A DNA stretch of 64,000 bases from Flavobacterium covae. Its GTDB lineage: Bacteria > Bacteroidota > Bacteroidia > Flavobacteriales > Flavobacteriaceae. The stretch spans positions 2,356,001-2,420,000 of the forward strand of contig CP067379.1 in assembly GCA_019565575.1 (NCBI GenBank), given 5' to 3'. Below, piece after piece: positions 48,358 through 59,424 of this stretch (position 1 is its first letter; each line of letters begins with the position of its first letter). The position numbers and the translations under genes were made by a program. Under the pieces are notes generated by a model. The model did not search any database and had not been told where the DNA came from. It saw only the letters and a list, made by a program, of their open reading frames with translations.

Positions 48358-49778
48358 ATGGCAGGCCATTCACCATCTGATAGTTTTAGAGATACTATTG
48401 CAACTATTGATAAAGAAGGAAAGCGCGCTTGGATTTTTCCTAAAAAACCTAGTGGTAAATTTTATAATAAAAGAAAAGTAGTCAGTTATTTATTATTGAT
48501 TTTTCTTTTTTCAGCGCCTTTATAAAAGTAAATGGAAGTCAATTCTTATTGTTTAATGTAATAGAAAGAAAATTTTCCATTTTTGGATTTCCGTTTTGGC
48601 CTCAAGATTTTCATTTAGTTGTAATTTCTATGATCATTGGCGTCGTTGGGTTAGCATTATTTACAGTTGCTTTTGGACGTATTTTTTGCGGTTGGATTTG
48701 TCCACAAACTATTTTTATGGAAATGGTTTTTAGACGAATAGAATATTGGATAGAAGGTGATAGAGGAGCTCAAATAAAGTTAACTAAGCAAGAATGGAAT
48801 GCCGAAAAAATTAAAAAAAGAGTAACAAAATGGGTTCTCTTTTTTGTTGTTTCTTTCTTTATAGCTAATGTTTTTTTAGCTTATCTAATAGGAGGAGATC
48901 ATGTGTTAGATATGGTACGTCAAGGACCACTACACAATACAGGTACTTTAATTGCTCTTTTAATTTTTACAGCAGTTTTTTATTTTGTATTTGCTTGGTT
49001 TAGAGAACAAGTTTGTATTATAGCCTGTCCTTATGGTCGTATGCAAGGGGTATTATTAGATAATAAAACTATTAATGTAGCTTATGATCATGTAAGAGGA
49101 GAGGGCGAAAGAGGAAGAGCGAAATTCAAAAAAGGAGAAGATAGATCTTTATTAGGCAAGGGAGACTGTATTGATTGTCATCAATGTGTAAATGTTTGTC
49201 CTACAGGAATTGATATTAGAAACGGAGTTCAGTTAGAATGTGTTAACTGTACAGCTTGTATAGATGAGTGTAATGCAATTATGAGAAGTGTAAATCTACC
49301 CGTTAATCTAATACGTTATGCAAGTGAAAATGAGATTGTTAAAAAAGAAAAGTTTGTTTTTACAACTCGAATGAAAGGATATGTAGCTGTTTTAAGTATT
49401 CTTGTGGGAATTTTTATTGGTATGTTGTTTTTAAGAAATGATATAGAAGCTACAGTATTACGTTTACCAGGACAGTTATTTCAACATAAAGGAGAAAATA
49501 TTACAAACGTTTTTACTTATAAAATAGTTAATAAAACCATGGATGATTTTAAAAATGTAACTTTTAAACTAGTTAGTCCAAAAGGTAAAATAGAAATTGT
49601 AGGCAAACAAAGCATTCAGGTTAAAAAAGATAATTTAGCACAAGGTACTTTATTCGTAGAAATTCATCCAGCATTTTTAGAAGGTGATAAAACAAAAATA
49701 AAGATAGAAGTTTATAATAATAATAACTTGATAGAAACCACTACTAGTAATTTCTTAGGGCCAAGAAGATTTAATTAG
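48358..49778 (+). CDS. ccoG: CcoG/RdxA, cbb3 oxidase accessory ferredoxin-type protein (one frameshift)
   Basis: ATG at 48358 opens MAGHSPSDSFRDTIATIDKE; a one-base loss in the T run near 48522 breaks the frame inside the first TM (FLFSAPF) and the rest continues to 49778. Total about 473 residues. Cysteine motifs CGWICPQT, CIIACPYGR, CIDCHQCVNVCP and CVNCTACIDEC form two 4Fe-4S clusters and additional Cys sites, and the C-terminal ~110 residues form an IgG-like domain. CcoG reduces Cu(II) for delivery to the oxidase in studied systems. Confidence 0.9.
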
Positions 49779-49880
49779 GAACTAACAAGTAATTTTTAAC
49801 AAAATAAGAAGATTTTAAAATATAAAATCATTTCTTATGGAAGATAATATTTAAAAGGTATGTAATGTAATAATAAAATT

Positions 49881-50327
49881 ATGAGAGCAAATTGGGGTAC
49901 AGGAATTGTGATAGCATTTGGGTTATTTATCACATTTATACTATATTTTGTATTTAAAGTACAAGGAACAAAAGAATATGATCACGAAATGGTTACAGAG
50001 GATTATTATAAAAAAGAAGTAGGATACCAAGATCAATTAAATAAAGAACAAAATGCAATTAATTTAAAAGAAAAAGTCCTTTTAGAAATTAAAAGTGAGG
50101 GACTTATAATAAAATTTCCAAAATCATTTGATTATAAAAATATAATAGGTAAGGTGTCCTTTTATAGACCGTCTAATCAGCAATTAGATTTCGATGTGCC
50201 CATATCGTTATCTTCTTCCAATTTGCTCATACCTAAAACCAAGCTGATTGGCGGTCGTTGGGACATTACTATTGACTGGAAATACAAAGGAATAAACTAT
50301 TTGAATAAAGAGAAAGTAAATTTGTAA
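49881..50327 (+). CDS. ccoH: FixH/CcoH-like protein
   Basis: 148 residues, intact. N-terminal TM (GTGIVIAFGLFITFILYFVF) and a periplasmic domain with YYKKEVGYQDQLNKEQNA, the conserved FixH block, then WDITIDWKYKG near the end. FixH/CcoH works with CcoI in copper insertion or assembly. 102 bp after ccoG and 36 bp before the SafE-like gene. Confidence 0.85.
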   Translation: MRANWGTGIVIAFGLFITFILYFVFKVQGTKEYDHEMVTEDYYKKEVGYQDQLNKEQNAINLKEKVLLEIKSEGLIIKFPKSFDYKNIIGKVSFYRPSNQQLDFDVPISLSSSNLLIPKTKLIGGRWDITIDWKYKGINYLNKEKVNL

Positions 50328-50363
50328 AGAAAGGTTTTTTATCCCTTTACTTTAAATTTAAAA

Positions 50364-51028
50364 ATGATATATTCAGCATTCATATTAGGTTTAATTAGCA
50401 GTTTGCACTGTGTGGGTATGTGCGGACCTATTGCTATGATGTTGCCAGTTAATAGAACAAATCAAACAAAAAAAATAATACAAATTATCATCTATAACAT
50501 AGGAAGAATCATATCCTATATCCTATTAGGATTGTTTTTTGGTTTGTTGGGTAGAGGGCTTTTTCTTGCTGGTTTTCAGCAAAAAATGTCAATTATTATT
50601 GGCATTTTAATGATAGTAATAGTTTTAGTTCCAGAAAAAGCCTTCGCCCAATACAACTTTTCTAAACCTATATACACAATATTAAGTAAAGTAAAGTCAT
50701 TATTAGGTCAACAGTTTAGAAATAAAACCAATAAATCTATTTTTATGATAGGGTTACTTAATGGCTTTTTGCCTTGCGGATTAGTATATGTAGCACTTTT
50801 TGGAGCTATTGCTATGCAAAAATTCCGTTAAGTATGATTTATATGGCTTTATATGGAGTGGGAACTATTCCTATGATGACCATAGTAGTTTATACTTCTA
50901 ATTTGTTAACAGTATCCGTACGAAATAAAATTCAAAAAATAATACCAATAACAGTCGTTGGAGTAGGAATATTATTTATACTAAGAGGATTAGGTTTAGA
51001 TATACCTTTTTCTCCCCTAGTACTATGA
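50364..51028 (+). CDS. TauE/SafE-like permease of the cco cluster (one frameshift)
   Basis: About 220 residues and six TM after repairing an A5 run near 50815. ISSLHCVGMCGPIAMMLP at residues 10-27 and LLNGFLPCGLVYVALFGAIA later carry the conserved Cys and Gly-Met pattern of sulfite-exporter/SafE-family proteins placed at the end of Bacteroidota cco clusters. A role in copper import or oxidase assembly is suggested by this position (known from CcoA-like functions elsewhere); not proven here. Confidence 0.78.
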
Positions 51029-51114
51029 GTTTATTTATTCAAAATACACCACATTGTAAATAATGATAGAAAATAAAAAAATAGAATTTCATAATAATTT
51101 AAATATAAGCAAAA

Positions 51115-51345
51115 ATGGAAAGACACAACCTACTGAATGAATTCCCTGAATTCACTGAAAAAATTCACGATTTAAAAACAACAGATAATCATTTCAGAAA
51201 AATATTTGATGAATATCATGAAATAGAACATGAAATTCATAGATATAATTCTGGAGCAGAGGTAACTACAGATGCACACATGCACGAGTTAAAAGCAAAA
51301 CTGCTATTCTTGAAAGATGAAATTTTTTCAATGTTAAAAAATTAA
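51115..51345 (+). CDS. YdcH/DUF465 family small protein
   Basis: 76 residues, all-helical. HNLLNEFPEFTEKIHDLK and DEYHEIEHEIHRYNSG followed by LKAKLLFLKDEIFSML are the heptad pattern of DUF465. Function is not known. Intact; it stands alone 86 bp after the SafE-like gene. Confidence 0.82.
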   Translation: MERHNLLNEFPEFTEKIHDLKTTDNHFRKIFDEYHEIEHEIHRYNSGAEVTTDAHMHELKAKLLFLKDEIFSMLKN

Positions 51346-51356
51346 TTTGAAAAGGG

Positions 51357-51469
51357 GAGACTGTTCAAAAAGAGGTTTAAACAGAATTATAAATAACATA
51401 CCCAATATTATGTTATTTTTCTTCTCACTTAAATTAACAAAGATAAAATATTGCTTTTTGGATAGTCTC
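51357..51469. mobile_element. Short MITE-like element with inverted ends
   Basis: GAGACTGTTCAAAAAG at 51357-51372 is mirrored by CTTTTTGGATAGTCTC at 51454-51469 (14 of 16 pairs when inverted). The interior, about 80 bp, has no gene. The ends match the start of the 25459 repeat and resemble those of the 59476 element. No transposase is in the window. Direct repeats at its borders are not clear. Confidence 0.55.
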
Positions 51470-51541
51470 TTTTTATTTTCAATAAAGAGTATTACTTTGT
51501 TTTGCATTCTTTTACAAATATTGCTATTTAAAGATTTTATC

Positions 51542-52459
51542 TTATTCTTTCAGAGAAGATGTTTTGAAAAATGATTTTAAATGAATTTTTAATTTTAAGA
51601 AAATTAGTAGAATGCAAAGGTTATAATGACCATTTCTAAAATTTAAAACTATTTCATAATGAACTCTTTTAAGCATAGCTAAATACTCTTCTTTTTTAGT
51701 ATTTTGTTTAAAAGCTTTAACTAAGATTTTATAAGTAGAGTTGTTTAAACGTTTTGTAAAATGATTCCGTTTTTTGAAAAAATATTGATACATAGAACTT
51801 TTCAATTCTCTTTTTTGAACTAGAATTTCATCAATGAATTCAAATTCAAAACTTTTAGAAGCTCTTATCCATATATCAAAATCTTCATAGGCTAATAATT
51901 CATCATAACCTCCTAATGACTTTAGTACTTCTGATTTTATCATGGATGAAACGGAGCACATTTTTTCTTTTCCAGCTAAAAGTGATATGTATATGTATCC
52001 AGAAGGAGGGCGTTTGATTACTTTTTTATTAGAACTGACTGAATAGTAATATTCTAAATGATTATCTTTTTCATCAATGATTTCTAAATTTCCATATACT
52101 AAAGCTAAATTTTTATAGGTTGTATTTAAGAAGGTATCGACTTGTTTTTTTATACAACCTGGAAGTTAAAACATCATCTGCTGCTAAATCAATAATATAT
52201 TTTCCTTTAGCTTGTTTGAGGAGTTTGTTAAATGTTTTTGTATTTCCTAAATTGTTTTTATTGACCATAAAAAGACATGAGGATAGTTTTCTATCCATTT
52301 TTTAATTATGGCTACTGATTCATCTTGACTGGCATCATCAGCAATCAAGAGCTCAATGTTTTTATAGGATTGATTTATGACAGAATCTAAAGCTTTTGTA
52401 ACAAAAGCAGCATGATTATAACATAAGCAGATAACTGTAACAAGAGGGGTGTTTTCCAT
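51542..52459 (-). CDS. Family-2 glycosyltransferase (several frameshifts)
   Basis: ATG at 52459 starts PLVTVICLCYNHAAFVTKAL, then NIELLIADDASQDES (the GT-A nucleotide-binding Asp-Asp motif). Breaks occur near 52250, 52165 and 51960. Later parts have KGKYIIDLAADDVL and SEVLKSLGGYDELLAYEDFD, the acceptor-side acidic motif. About 300 residues in total. It lies in a cluster with three other GTs, probably building a surface polysaccharide or glycan. Confidence 0.72.
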
Positions 52460-52463
52460 TTAT

Positions 52464-53293
52464 TCAAAGGGAATTTTGTTTTGATACTTCTAAATATTTT
52501 GTTTTACCTTTTAAGCCCATTAAAAAAGCCTTTTTTAAATTAGGATACTTTAGATGACCGTGTTTTAAGTCAAAAAATAGTTTTAAAAAAAGCCAGAAAA
52601 TAAATTTATTATCAAACATTTGACTATATAAAGCTCCATAAGCAAAATATTTTTCGTTAAAATTAATTTTATCTGTAGTTGTAAGATTAGGGTGAGTTAC
52701 GATTGTTTCAGGAATAAAATCAATTTTATATCCTTTTTTCTTTAAATTCCATAAAAAAGCAGCTTCTTCTCCGAGTCCGAATAAAGCATTTAATCCAAAA
52801 AAGAATTATATGTTAGATCTGAAAAATTAATATTTTGTCGATTGATAGTTATTTCTATATTGGCTACATTTAGTATATCCATAGCGTTAATATTTTTTTT
52901 CTTTTGAGATGGATATTTTTTTAATAAAGTATTTTTATCTCTTTTAGCCTGAAAACAAATTAAATTTGTATTGGGTAAATCAGTATAATTTTTGAGAATA
53001 GTTTTATAAAAATATTTTTCAAAAATAACGTCGTCGTCAGATATAACAAGAATAGTTCCGCAAGCATTTTTTAATGCAATATTTCTACTTCTAGATGAAC
53101 CAATGGTATACGTATTTATTACTCGTATGTTTTTATGACTACTATGGAGAATGTTTTCTGGAGTTGTTTGATTTACGACTAAGATACGAAAGTAAAAACT
53201 ATTAAAATCAGGGAACATTTGATATAGAAAATTTAAAGAATTTCTATTCATTGTGGAAACTAATATTTCAATATCTTTTTCTTCTACTTTCAT
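52464..53293 (-). CDS. Glycosyltransferase, GT-A fold (one frameshift)
   Basis: About 275 residues. The start MKVEEKDIEILVSTMNRNSL is followed by SRSRNIALKNACGTILVISD and DDDVIFEKYF, the DxD-type metal motif. A break near 52800 leads to FFGLNALFGLGEEAAFLWNL with GEE in the place of the catalytic acid, then a C-terminal amphipathic tail. It is separated from the previous GT gene by 4 bp, so they share an operon. Confidence 0.7.
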
Positions 53294-53397
53294 TTGAAAC
53301 TTTTAAACAAACTTATAAATTATTATTATTTAAATCCAATATGAATTAAAGTTATATTTATAAATTAAATGTATTTTTGTTTTGTAAACAAAAAATA

Positions 53398-53799
53398 ATG
53401 AATATTAGAATTATTTCTATCCCCAAGATAGAGGACACCCGTGGAAATCTTGGTATAATTGAAAGAAATACCTTACCTTTTCCGATCAAGCGGGTTTACT
53501 ATTTATTTGATGTGCCTAGTAGTGCTTCAAGAGGAGGTCATGCTCATAAGGAACAATTAGAATTTTTGGTTTCTATTTCAGGTAGTTTTGATGTATTACT
53601 TGACGATGGAATTACTAAAGAAAGAATAACTTTAAATAAACCAGATAAAGGATTACTTATTCCCACAAAAATATGGAGAGAATTAGATAACTTTTCATCA
53701 GGAGCAGTATGTTTAGTAATTTCTTCTGATGAATTTGATGAAGATGATTATATTAGAGATTATACGGACTTTGTAAATTATATTTCTAATTATAAATAG
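53398..53799 (+). CDS. FdtA/QdtA-type cupin sugar isomerase
   Basis: 133 residues from ATG at 53398. IEDTRGNLGIIER, VYYLFDVPSSASRGGHAHKE (cupin histidines) and GLLIPTKIWRELDNFSSGAV are the motifs of dTDP-4-oxo-6-deoxyglucose 3,4-ketoisomerases and related WxcM-like cupins, which feed amino-deoxysugars into surface glycans. It is the only plus-strand gene in the GT cluster and overlaps the 3' end of the next GT by 14 bp. No amino- or acyltransferase is next to it. Confidence 0.82.
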   Translation: MNIRIISIPKIEDTRGNLGIIERNTLPFPIKRVYYLFDVPSSASRGGHAHKEQLEFLVSISGSFDVLLDDGITKERITLNKPDKGLLIPTKIWRELDNFSSGAVCLVISSDEFDEDDYIRDYTDFVNYISNYK

Positions 53800-54735
53800 T
53801 AAAATCAAAACCTTTACTTCTTAGATAACGTTTAGAAATTAATAAACTTAATAATATAATTCTGGGTAAGTGAAATAATATTCTGAATTTCCAACTAATG
53901 TTATTGGAAGAAATTTTATTGTAATAATCCTTAGCTTGTTTAAAATCCTTTGCCATTTTAAAATGCAAAGAATATTCCTTTCTATAAACATCTAAAAATT
54001 GTTTTAAAGAACTATCGTTTTCTTCAGCTTTATTAAATTGGTTTAAATTGCATAGTTTTTTTTGAGTTATAGGTGTTTTTGATAATTGATTATCAATAAC
54101 AAAATTGTATTCTATTGTATAACAATTGGTAATGGCTACAGGGTAAGAAATAGCTATTTGTGTAAAAAGTTCAAGATCTTGACCACTGCTTACGTTATTA
54201 TTAAAAGAAAAACCTGACTTAAATAAGGTTTTAGGTATTACTACTGCAGAAGGTAGCCCAACTCTATATACGAGGCTCGTTTTAAAATAGTCAACTAAAA
54301 TACCTTTGTAATCATTTGGAATTTCATAAGAATAAGAAATTGGAATACTCTTTTTTTTTGAAATTTTCATAAAATATCTACTACAATACATACCACATTT
54401 AGGATATAATGAGTAAAGTTGTTGTATTTCTTCCAAATGATTTTTTTCCAGAGGTCATCAGCATCTAAAAAAGCTATTAAAGAGCCTGTAGCATTTTTTA
54501 TACCTAAATTTCTTGCACTAGAAACCCCCTTATTGTTTTGTTCAAAAATTTTTATTCTAGAATCGTTAATGTTTTTTACAATTTCTAAACTCTTATCTGT
54601 GCTTCCGTCATTGACAATAATTATTTCAAAATAAGTATAGGTTTGATTAATTACACTAATTAATGTATTATATATATAATTTTCTTTATTATAAAGTGGT
54701 ATAATTACAGAAAACAGAAACGTATTTTTTTGCAT
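53786..54735 (-). CDS. Family-2 glycosyltransferase (one frameshift)
   Basis: About 315 residues. FSVIIPLYNKENYIYNTL, EIIIVNDGSTDKS and GSLIAFLDADDLW are the three nucleotide-binding blocks of GT2. A break near 54430-54440 leads into the second part, with NVSSGQDLELFTQIA near the acceptor side and a basic C-terminal amphipathic segment ISKRYLRSKG. The start overlaps the end of the upstream GT. Confidence 0.8.
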
Positions 54736-55601
54736 AAATAGCCTAATTTATAGAGATCTAATAAAAATAAAGAAGGTCTTTTTGATATTAAATTTTGTTT
54801 TATCATAGATTCTGTAAAATCAAAAAGAAGGCAAAAAGATATTCTAGTTTAAATTTCTTTACAATATAAAATATTTTTGTTAAGCGAATATCTTTTTGTC
54901 AATAAACAAATTTTGAGTAAGGTAATACGCGTTGATACTTGCTTTTTTACATTTTGCTAAAAAAACTAAAGAACTTTCTTCGTTTAGATGAATTAAAGGA
55001 TTGTTTATGTGATGAATAAAAACTTGCTTTTTTTTTAACATATTTATAAAAATCAAATCTTCATAGCCATATTCTGTTATTTGATTATGAAAATAAATGG
55101 TGTTAAAAATCTCTTTTTTATAACTAAATTCCAACTAAAAGTAAAATCATAAGGATTTTTTATTCTATGTGATATGTTTTTAATTTCTCTTTTATTGCCA
55201 TATTTCCATCGTAAAATTTTATCATTTCCCGATGGAGTTAAAGGATATTTAACACCTCCAAAAAGTACAGAAACAGTATCGTTTAGATTTTTTAAAATTG
55301 TCCTAATATATAAATTAGAGTCTGGAAAGGAATCAGCTTCAAGAATTAAAAAATATTTGTATTGCGCCAAAGAAGCAAGAACGTTTAAGTTTTTTCCTCT
55401 GCCTAATTTTTCTTTTGAAATATAAAAATAAGCATTTGGAAGTTGATTTATTCTTTGATTTTCTAAATTTAATTCTGAATTAGAAAAATCGTCTTGACAG
55501 AGTATTTCAAATACAATATTTTCTTTAACACATTGTTTATGAATTTCTAGTGTTAAAGGATAAATGTTATAATTGTAAGTAGGAATTAGTATAGAAAGCA
55601 T
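54705..55601 (-). CDS. Family-2 glycosyltransferase (about three frameshifts)
   Basis: MLSILIPTYNYNIYPLTLEI begins at 55601, then KYFLILEADSFPDSN (DxD variant) and HRIKNPYDFTFSWNLVIKK. A break near 55085 leads to ITEYGYEDLIFINMLKKK, the typical ED motif. Two further slips near 54880 and 54835 extend it through KKFKLEYLFAF and SKRPSLFLLDLYKLGY to a stop at 54705-54707, inside the next GT start. Start codon overlaps the rlmH stop. Confidence 0.68.
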
Positions 55602-56074
55602 TATTGATGATGATAAGGTTCATTTCGTAAAATAGTAAATCCTCTGTAAATTTGTTCTATAAAAAATAAACGTACCATCTGATGTGAAAATGTCATAGCA
55701 GAAAGAGAAATTTTTCCATTTGCTTTTTTATATACAGAATGACTAAAACCATAAGGCCCACCAATTACAAAAACCAAGGTTTTAATTCCAGAATTCATTT
55801 TTTTTTGAAGTTCTTCTGAAAAACCTATACTTGAAAATGATTTGCCATTTTCATCTAAAAGAACTAAATGATCCGTGGGGTTAAGCTTGGCTAAAATTAA
55901 TTCACCTTCTTTTTCTTTTTGCTGTACCTCCGATAGATTTTTAGCATTTTTTATATCTATTATAATTTCTAGATCAAATTTCACATAAAAAGACAAACGC
56001 TTGATATAATCATCAATGAGTGTTTGTAAATTTTTATTGTCTGTTTTGCCAATAGCTATTAATCGGATGTTCAT
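55601..56074 (-). CDS. rlmH: RlmH, 23S rRNA (pseudouridine1915-N3)-methyltransferase
   Basis: 157 residues, intact. The SPOUT methyltransferase knot is recognised by LVLLDENGKSFSS, VIGGPYGFS and the C-terminal LSAMTFSHQMVRLFFIEQIY followed by PYHH, all RlmH hallmarks. It modifies pseudouridine 1915 in helix 69 of 23S rRNA. The first gene of the minus-strand run that ends with the glycosyltransferases. Confidence 0.95.
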   Translation of the reverse strand: MNIRLIAIGKTDNKNLQTLIDDYIKRLSFYVKFDLEIIIDIKNAKNLSEVQQKEKEGELILAKLNPTDHLVLLDENGKSFSSIGFSEELQKKMNSGIKTLVFVIGGPYGFSHSVYKKANGKISLSAMTFSHQMVRLFFIEQIYRGFTILRNEPYHHQ

Positions 56075-56138
56075 ATAAATTTAAGAAATTATTACGAGCA
56101 AAAATACAAAGCAATTTTAAATTTTGCTGTTGAATTGT

Positions 56139-56146
56139 TATTTTTG
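56139..56146 (+). promoter_or_regulatory. -7 box upstream of pyrD
   Basis: TATTTTTG matches TAnnTTTG and ends 22 bp before the pyrD ATG at 56169. The upstream TTG is at 12 bp rather than the expected 17-23, so the -33 element is uncertain. Confidence 0.4.
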
Positions 56147-56168
56147 CACAACAACACAACAAATTAAT

Positions 56169-57212
56169 ATGTATAAACAATTTATTCGTCCGTTACTTTT
56201 TAGATTTGATCCAGAAGAAGTACACCATCTTACTTTTAATACAATTCGTTTATTAAACAAAATGCCAGGTGTTTCTTTTTTTATTAAAGGTAAATTTCAA
56301 ATAGAAGATAAACGTCTAGAAAGAGAAGTTTTTGGATTAAAATTTAAGAATCCAGTAGGACTTGCAGCAGGTTTTGATAAAGATGCTAAATTGTTTAATG
56401 AATTATCTGACTTTGGTTTTGGTTTTATCGAAATAGGGACATTAACACCTAAAGCACAAGAAGGAAATCCAAAAAAACGTTTATTTCGGTTGTTGGAAGA
56501 TTCTGCCATTATCAATCGTATGGGATTTAATAATGGAGGAGTGCAAGATGCCGTTCATCGTTTAAAAAAAAATAAAGGGGTACTTATAGGAGGTAATATA
56601 GGTAAAAATAAAGCAACTTCTAATGAAAACGCAGTAGATGACTACAAAGTATGTTTTGAAGCATTATATGATTATGTTGATTATTTTGTAGTTAATGTAA
56701 GTTCTCCTAATACGCCTGGTTTACGAGAATTACAAGATAAAGAACCCTTAACCAATCTCTTACGATCACTTCAAGAGCTTAATTTTAAAAAATATGTAGG
56801 AGTTGAAGCCATGCAAGGAGAAATAAAACCTATTTTATTAAAAATAGCCCCTGATTTAACAAATGAACAGTTGTTAGATATTATAGATATAGTTAAAAAT
56901 TCAAAGATTGCAGGAGTTATAGCTACAAATACCACTATTTCTAGAGAAGGATTACAATCTCCCAATAAAAATGAAATAGGAGGACTTTCAGGTAAACCTT
57001 TAAAAGACCGATCCACAGAAGTAATTCGCTTTTTATCAGAAAACAGTAATAAAGCATTTCCTATTATTGGGGTAGGAGGTATTCATTCAGCACAAGACGC
57101 TATAGATAAATTAAATGCAGGAGCCAGTTTAGTGCAATTATATACAGGTTTTATATACGAAGGTCCCGCTTTAATTAAAGCTATCAATAAAAAAATTTTA
57201 GAACAAGCCTAA
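56169..57212 (+). CDS. pyrD: Dihydroorotate dehydrogenase (quinone), class 2
   Basis: 347 residues from ATG at 56169; the upstream in-frame ATG at 56124 lies before the likely promoter box. [40 protein letters not shown] and NRMGFNNGG are the FMN and N-terminal motifs of class 2 enzymes; [14 protein letters not shown] carries the catalytic serine, and [20 protein letters not shown] the phosphate-binding loop. It oxidises dihydroorotate to orotate using quinone at the inner membrane. It is 18 bp upstream of the lyase gene. Confidence 0.95.
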   Translation: MYKQFIRPLLFRFDPEEVHHLTFNTIRLLNKMPGVSFFIKGKFQIEDKRLEREVFGLKFKNPVGLAAGFDKDAKLFNELSDFGFGFIEIGTLTPKAQEGNPKKRLFRLLEDSAIINRMGFNNGGVQDAVHRLKKNKGVLIGGNIGKNKATSNENAVDDYKVCFEALYDYVDYFVVNVSSPNTPGLRELQDKEPLTNLLRSLQELNFKKYVGVEAMQGEIKPILLKIAPDLTNEQLLDIIDIVKNSKIAGVIATNTTISREGLQSPNKNEIGGLSGKPLKDRSTEVIRFLSENSNKAFPIIGVGGIHSAQDAIDKLNAGASLVQLYTGFIYEGPALIKAINKKILEQA

Positions 57213-57230
57213 CTTTAGATAAAGATTCTT

Positions 57231-58100
57231 ATGAATGCTGAAAATATTAAGTTAATCGAATGCCCCCGTGATGCCATGCAAGGCATAAAAGATTTTATAC
57301 CAACAGATAAAAAAGTACAATATATACAATCATTGTTACGTGTTGGTTTTGATACGATTGATTTTGGAAGTTTCGTTTCAGCAAAAGCCATTCCACAAAT
57401 GCAAGATACCGCTGAAGTTTTAGCTAGGTTGGATTTGTCTAACACTCAGAGCAAATTACTTTCTATAGTGGCTAATACACAAGGTGCAAAAAATGCAGCA
57501 CAATATAAGGAAATAAACTATTTAGGATTCCCTTTTTCTATTTCAGAAAATTTTCAAATGCGTAATACTCATAAGACTATAGCAGAGGCGTTAGTAACAT
57601 TGCAAGAAATAATGAATATTGCGGAACAGTCTAATAAAGAACTAGTTACTTATATATCAATGGGGTTTGGAAATCCTTATGGTGATCCTTGGAATATAGA
57701 AATAGTAGGAGAATGGACTGAAAAATTAGCTTCTATGGGAATTAAAATTTTATCTCTATCAGATACGATAGGTTCTTCTACACCTGATGTTATTGAATAT
57801 TTATTTTCAAATCTGATCCCTAAATACCCAAATGTTGAATTTGGAGCTCATTTACATACCACCCCCGATAAATGGTTTGAAAAAATAGATAGTGCTTACA
57901 AAGCAGGTTGCAAACGTTTTGACGGTGCTATAAAAGGGCATGGAGGCTGTCCTATGGCTACAGATAAACTGACAGGAAATATGCCTACAGAAAAAATGCT
58001 ATCTTATTTTACATCTAAAAAAGTAAATCATAATTTAAGTGCTATGAGTTTTGAAAGTGCTTATAATGAGGCATTGAAGATTTTTAATCATTATCATTAA
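57231..58100 (+). CDS. Hydroxymethylglutaryl-CoA lyase family protein
   Basis: 289 residues, intact. CPRDAMQGIKDFIP replaces the usual GPRDGLQN start, DFGSFVSAKAIPQMQD and SDTIGSSTPDVIEYLF are the aldolase-like metal and substrate motifs, and FGAHLHTTPDKWFEKI contains HxH metal ligands. GHGGCPMA holds the conserved catalytic cysteine of HMG-CoA lyases. It likely acts in leucine degradation or ketone-body metabolism. Probably co-transcribed with pyrD. Confidence 0.9.
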   Translation: MNAENIKLIECPRDAMQGIKDFIPTDKKVQYIQSLLRVGFDTIDFGSFVSAKAIPQMQDTAEVLARLDLSNTQSKLLSIVANTQGAKNAAQYKEINYLGFPFSISENFQMRNTHKTIAEALVTLQEIMNIAEQSNKELVTYISMGFGNPYGDPWNIEIVGEWTEKLASMGIKILSLSDTIGSSTPDVIEYLFSNLIPKYPNVEFGAHLHTTPDKWFEKIDSAYKAGCKRFDGAIKGHGGCPMATDKLTGNMPTEKMLSYFTSKKVNHNLSAMSFESAYNEALKIFNHYH

Positions 58101-58154
58101 TAAAAGAGTATTTAAAAATAATCTAAATAATTTTTTTTATTTAGAATGAGTCTT

Positions 58155-58162
58155 TATATTTG
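58155..58162 (+). promoter_or_regulatory. -7 box of the DUF4856-imelysin operon
   Basis: TATATTTG fits TAnnTTTG and is 42 bp before the ATG at 58205. No -33 TTG was found at the usual spacing; AT-rich sequence only. Confidence 0.45.
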
Positions 58163-58204
58163 TATCAACTTATTTTTAAATGATCTAAATAAAATATTTA
58201 AATA

Positions 58205-59401
58205 ATGAACTTTAATAAAATTTTACTAGCCTCTTTACCTTTATTTTCTTTAGTTTTAGCTTCATGTTCTAAAGATGAACAGGTAATACAGGTTGACAAG
58301 TCTTATATTACACCTACTACCTATACTTTTAATCGTAATGGTGTTACAACAGTTGATTTCAGCGGTCAAAAATCTAGAATTTTAATGCTTCAAGAAATAG
58401 CAGATTATGTTAAAACTCAAGGAGCTGGTGGTCTTGCTGTTAACGAGGCTAAGTTGTTAGATATGTATACTAATACAAATTCTCCATTTACAAGCGGAGA
58501 GTTAAATACATCAGTTACTAAGCAATTAAAAGATAAAACGGCTGCATCATTAGATTATTTTTCATCTAATAGTGTAGAGCAGGGAGAAGAAAGAACATTT
58601 TTTGAAAATCAATTGAGAGCAGTAGGAAGTGCTGGTACAGGTGCTGCTACTGGAAGGAGTTGCAGGTATTTTTGAAAAAAGATATTATTCAGCTAATGGT
58701 TTAGAACCTATTCAAGTAGTTTTAAAAGGATTAATGGGAGCTTGTTTTATAGACCAGATTTGCAATAATTATTTAAGTACAAAAAAACTAGATGCAGGTA
58801 CAAATAGAGAAGATAATACAAATAAAAATTAAAAGCAGGTGTAAATTACACAGAGATGGAGCATGCTTGGGATGAAGCTTATGGCTATGTTTATGGAGCT
58901 GGTCGTGATGCAGAAGGTAAAAATGCTAAATTTTGGGATAGCTATATTGATCAAGTAAATGCAGATAAAGATTTTAATACTCTAAAAGCAGATATTAATT
59001 TAGCGTTTAGACTAGGTAGAGCAGCCATTGTAAATAATGATTATGTTACTCGTGATGCTCAGATTGCTATAATTAAAGAAAAATTAGCAAAGGTAGCGGC
59101 TGTACGTGCGGTATATTATTTAATGGAAGGAAAGAAAAGTTTAGCTAATGGAGCAGGAAAAACTTTCCACGCATTATCTGAAGGATATGGTTTTATAAAA
59201 TGTTTAAGATATACAAATAAATCAGGAACGAATAATCCGTATTTGTCTAAAAATGAAATAGATACTATTTTAAAAACTTTAGTAGGCGGTAAAAACGGTT
59301 TTTGGGATGTTGATTATTCTAAGAATAATTTAGAAACTTTAGCAAAACAAATTGCAGATAAGTTTGGTTTTACAGTAGCGCAAGCAGAAACAGTTAACTA
59401 A
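58205..59401 (+). CDS. DUF4856 lipoprotein (two frameshifts)
   Basis: About 400 residues. Lipobox VLASCSK (Cys 21). The breaks are near 58660 (TGAAT then GVAGIFEKRYYSANGL) and near 58830 in an A-rich run (NTNKK then LKAGVNYTEMEHAWDEAYGY). C-terminal AVRAVYYLMEG and FHALSEGYGFIKCLRYT fit the family, which in Bacteroidota is found next to imelysin genes. The link to iron or heme uptake is inferred from that context. Confidence 0.8.
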
Positions 59402-59424
59402 TAAATTATAATAAAGTGATAAAC

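Noticed and set aside
51347..51574. Short plus-strand ORF after the DUF465 gene
   Set aside because: It lies over the MITE-like element and AT-rich flank and has no protein-like composition.
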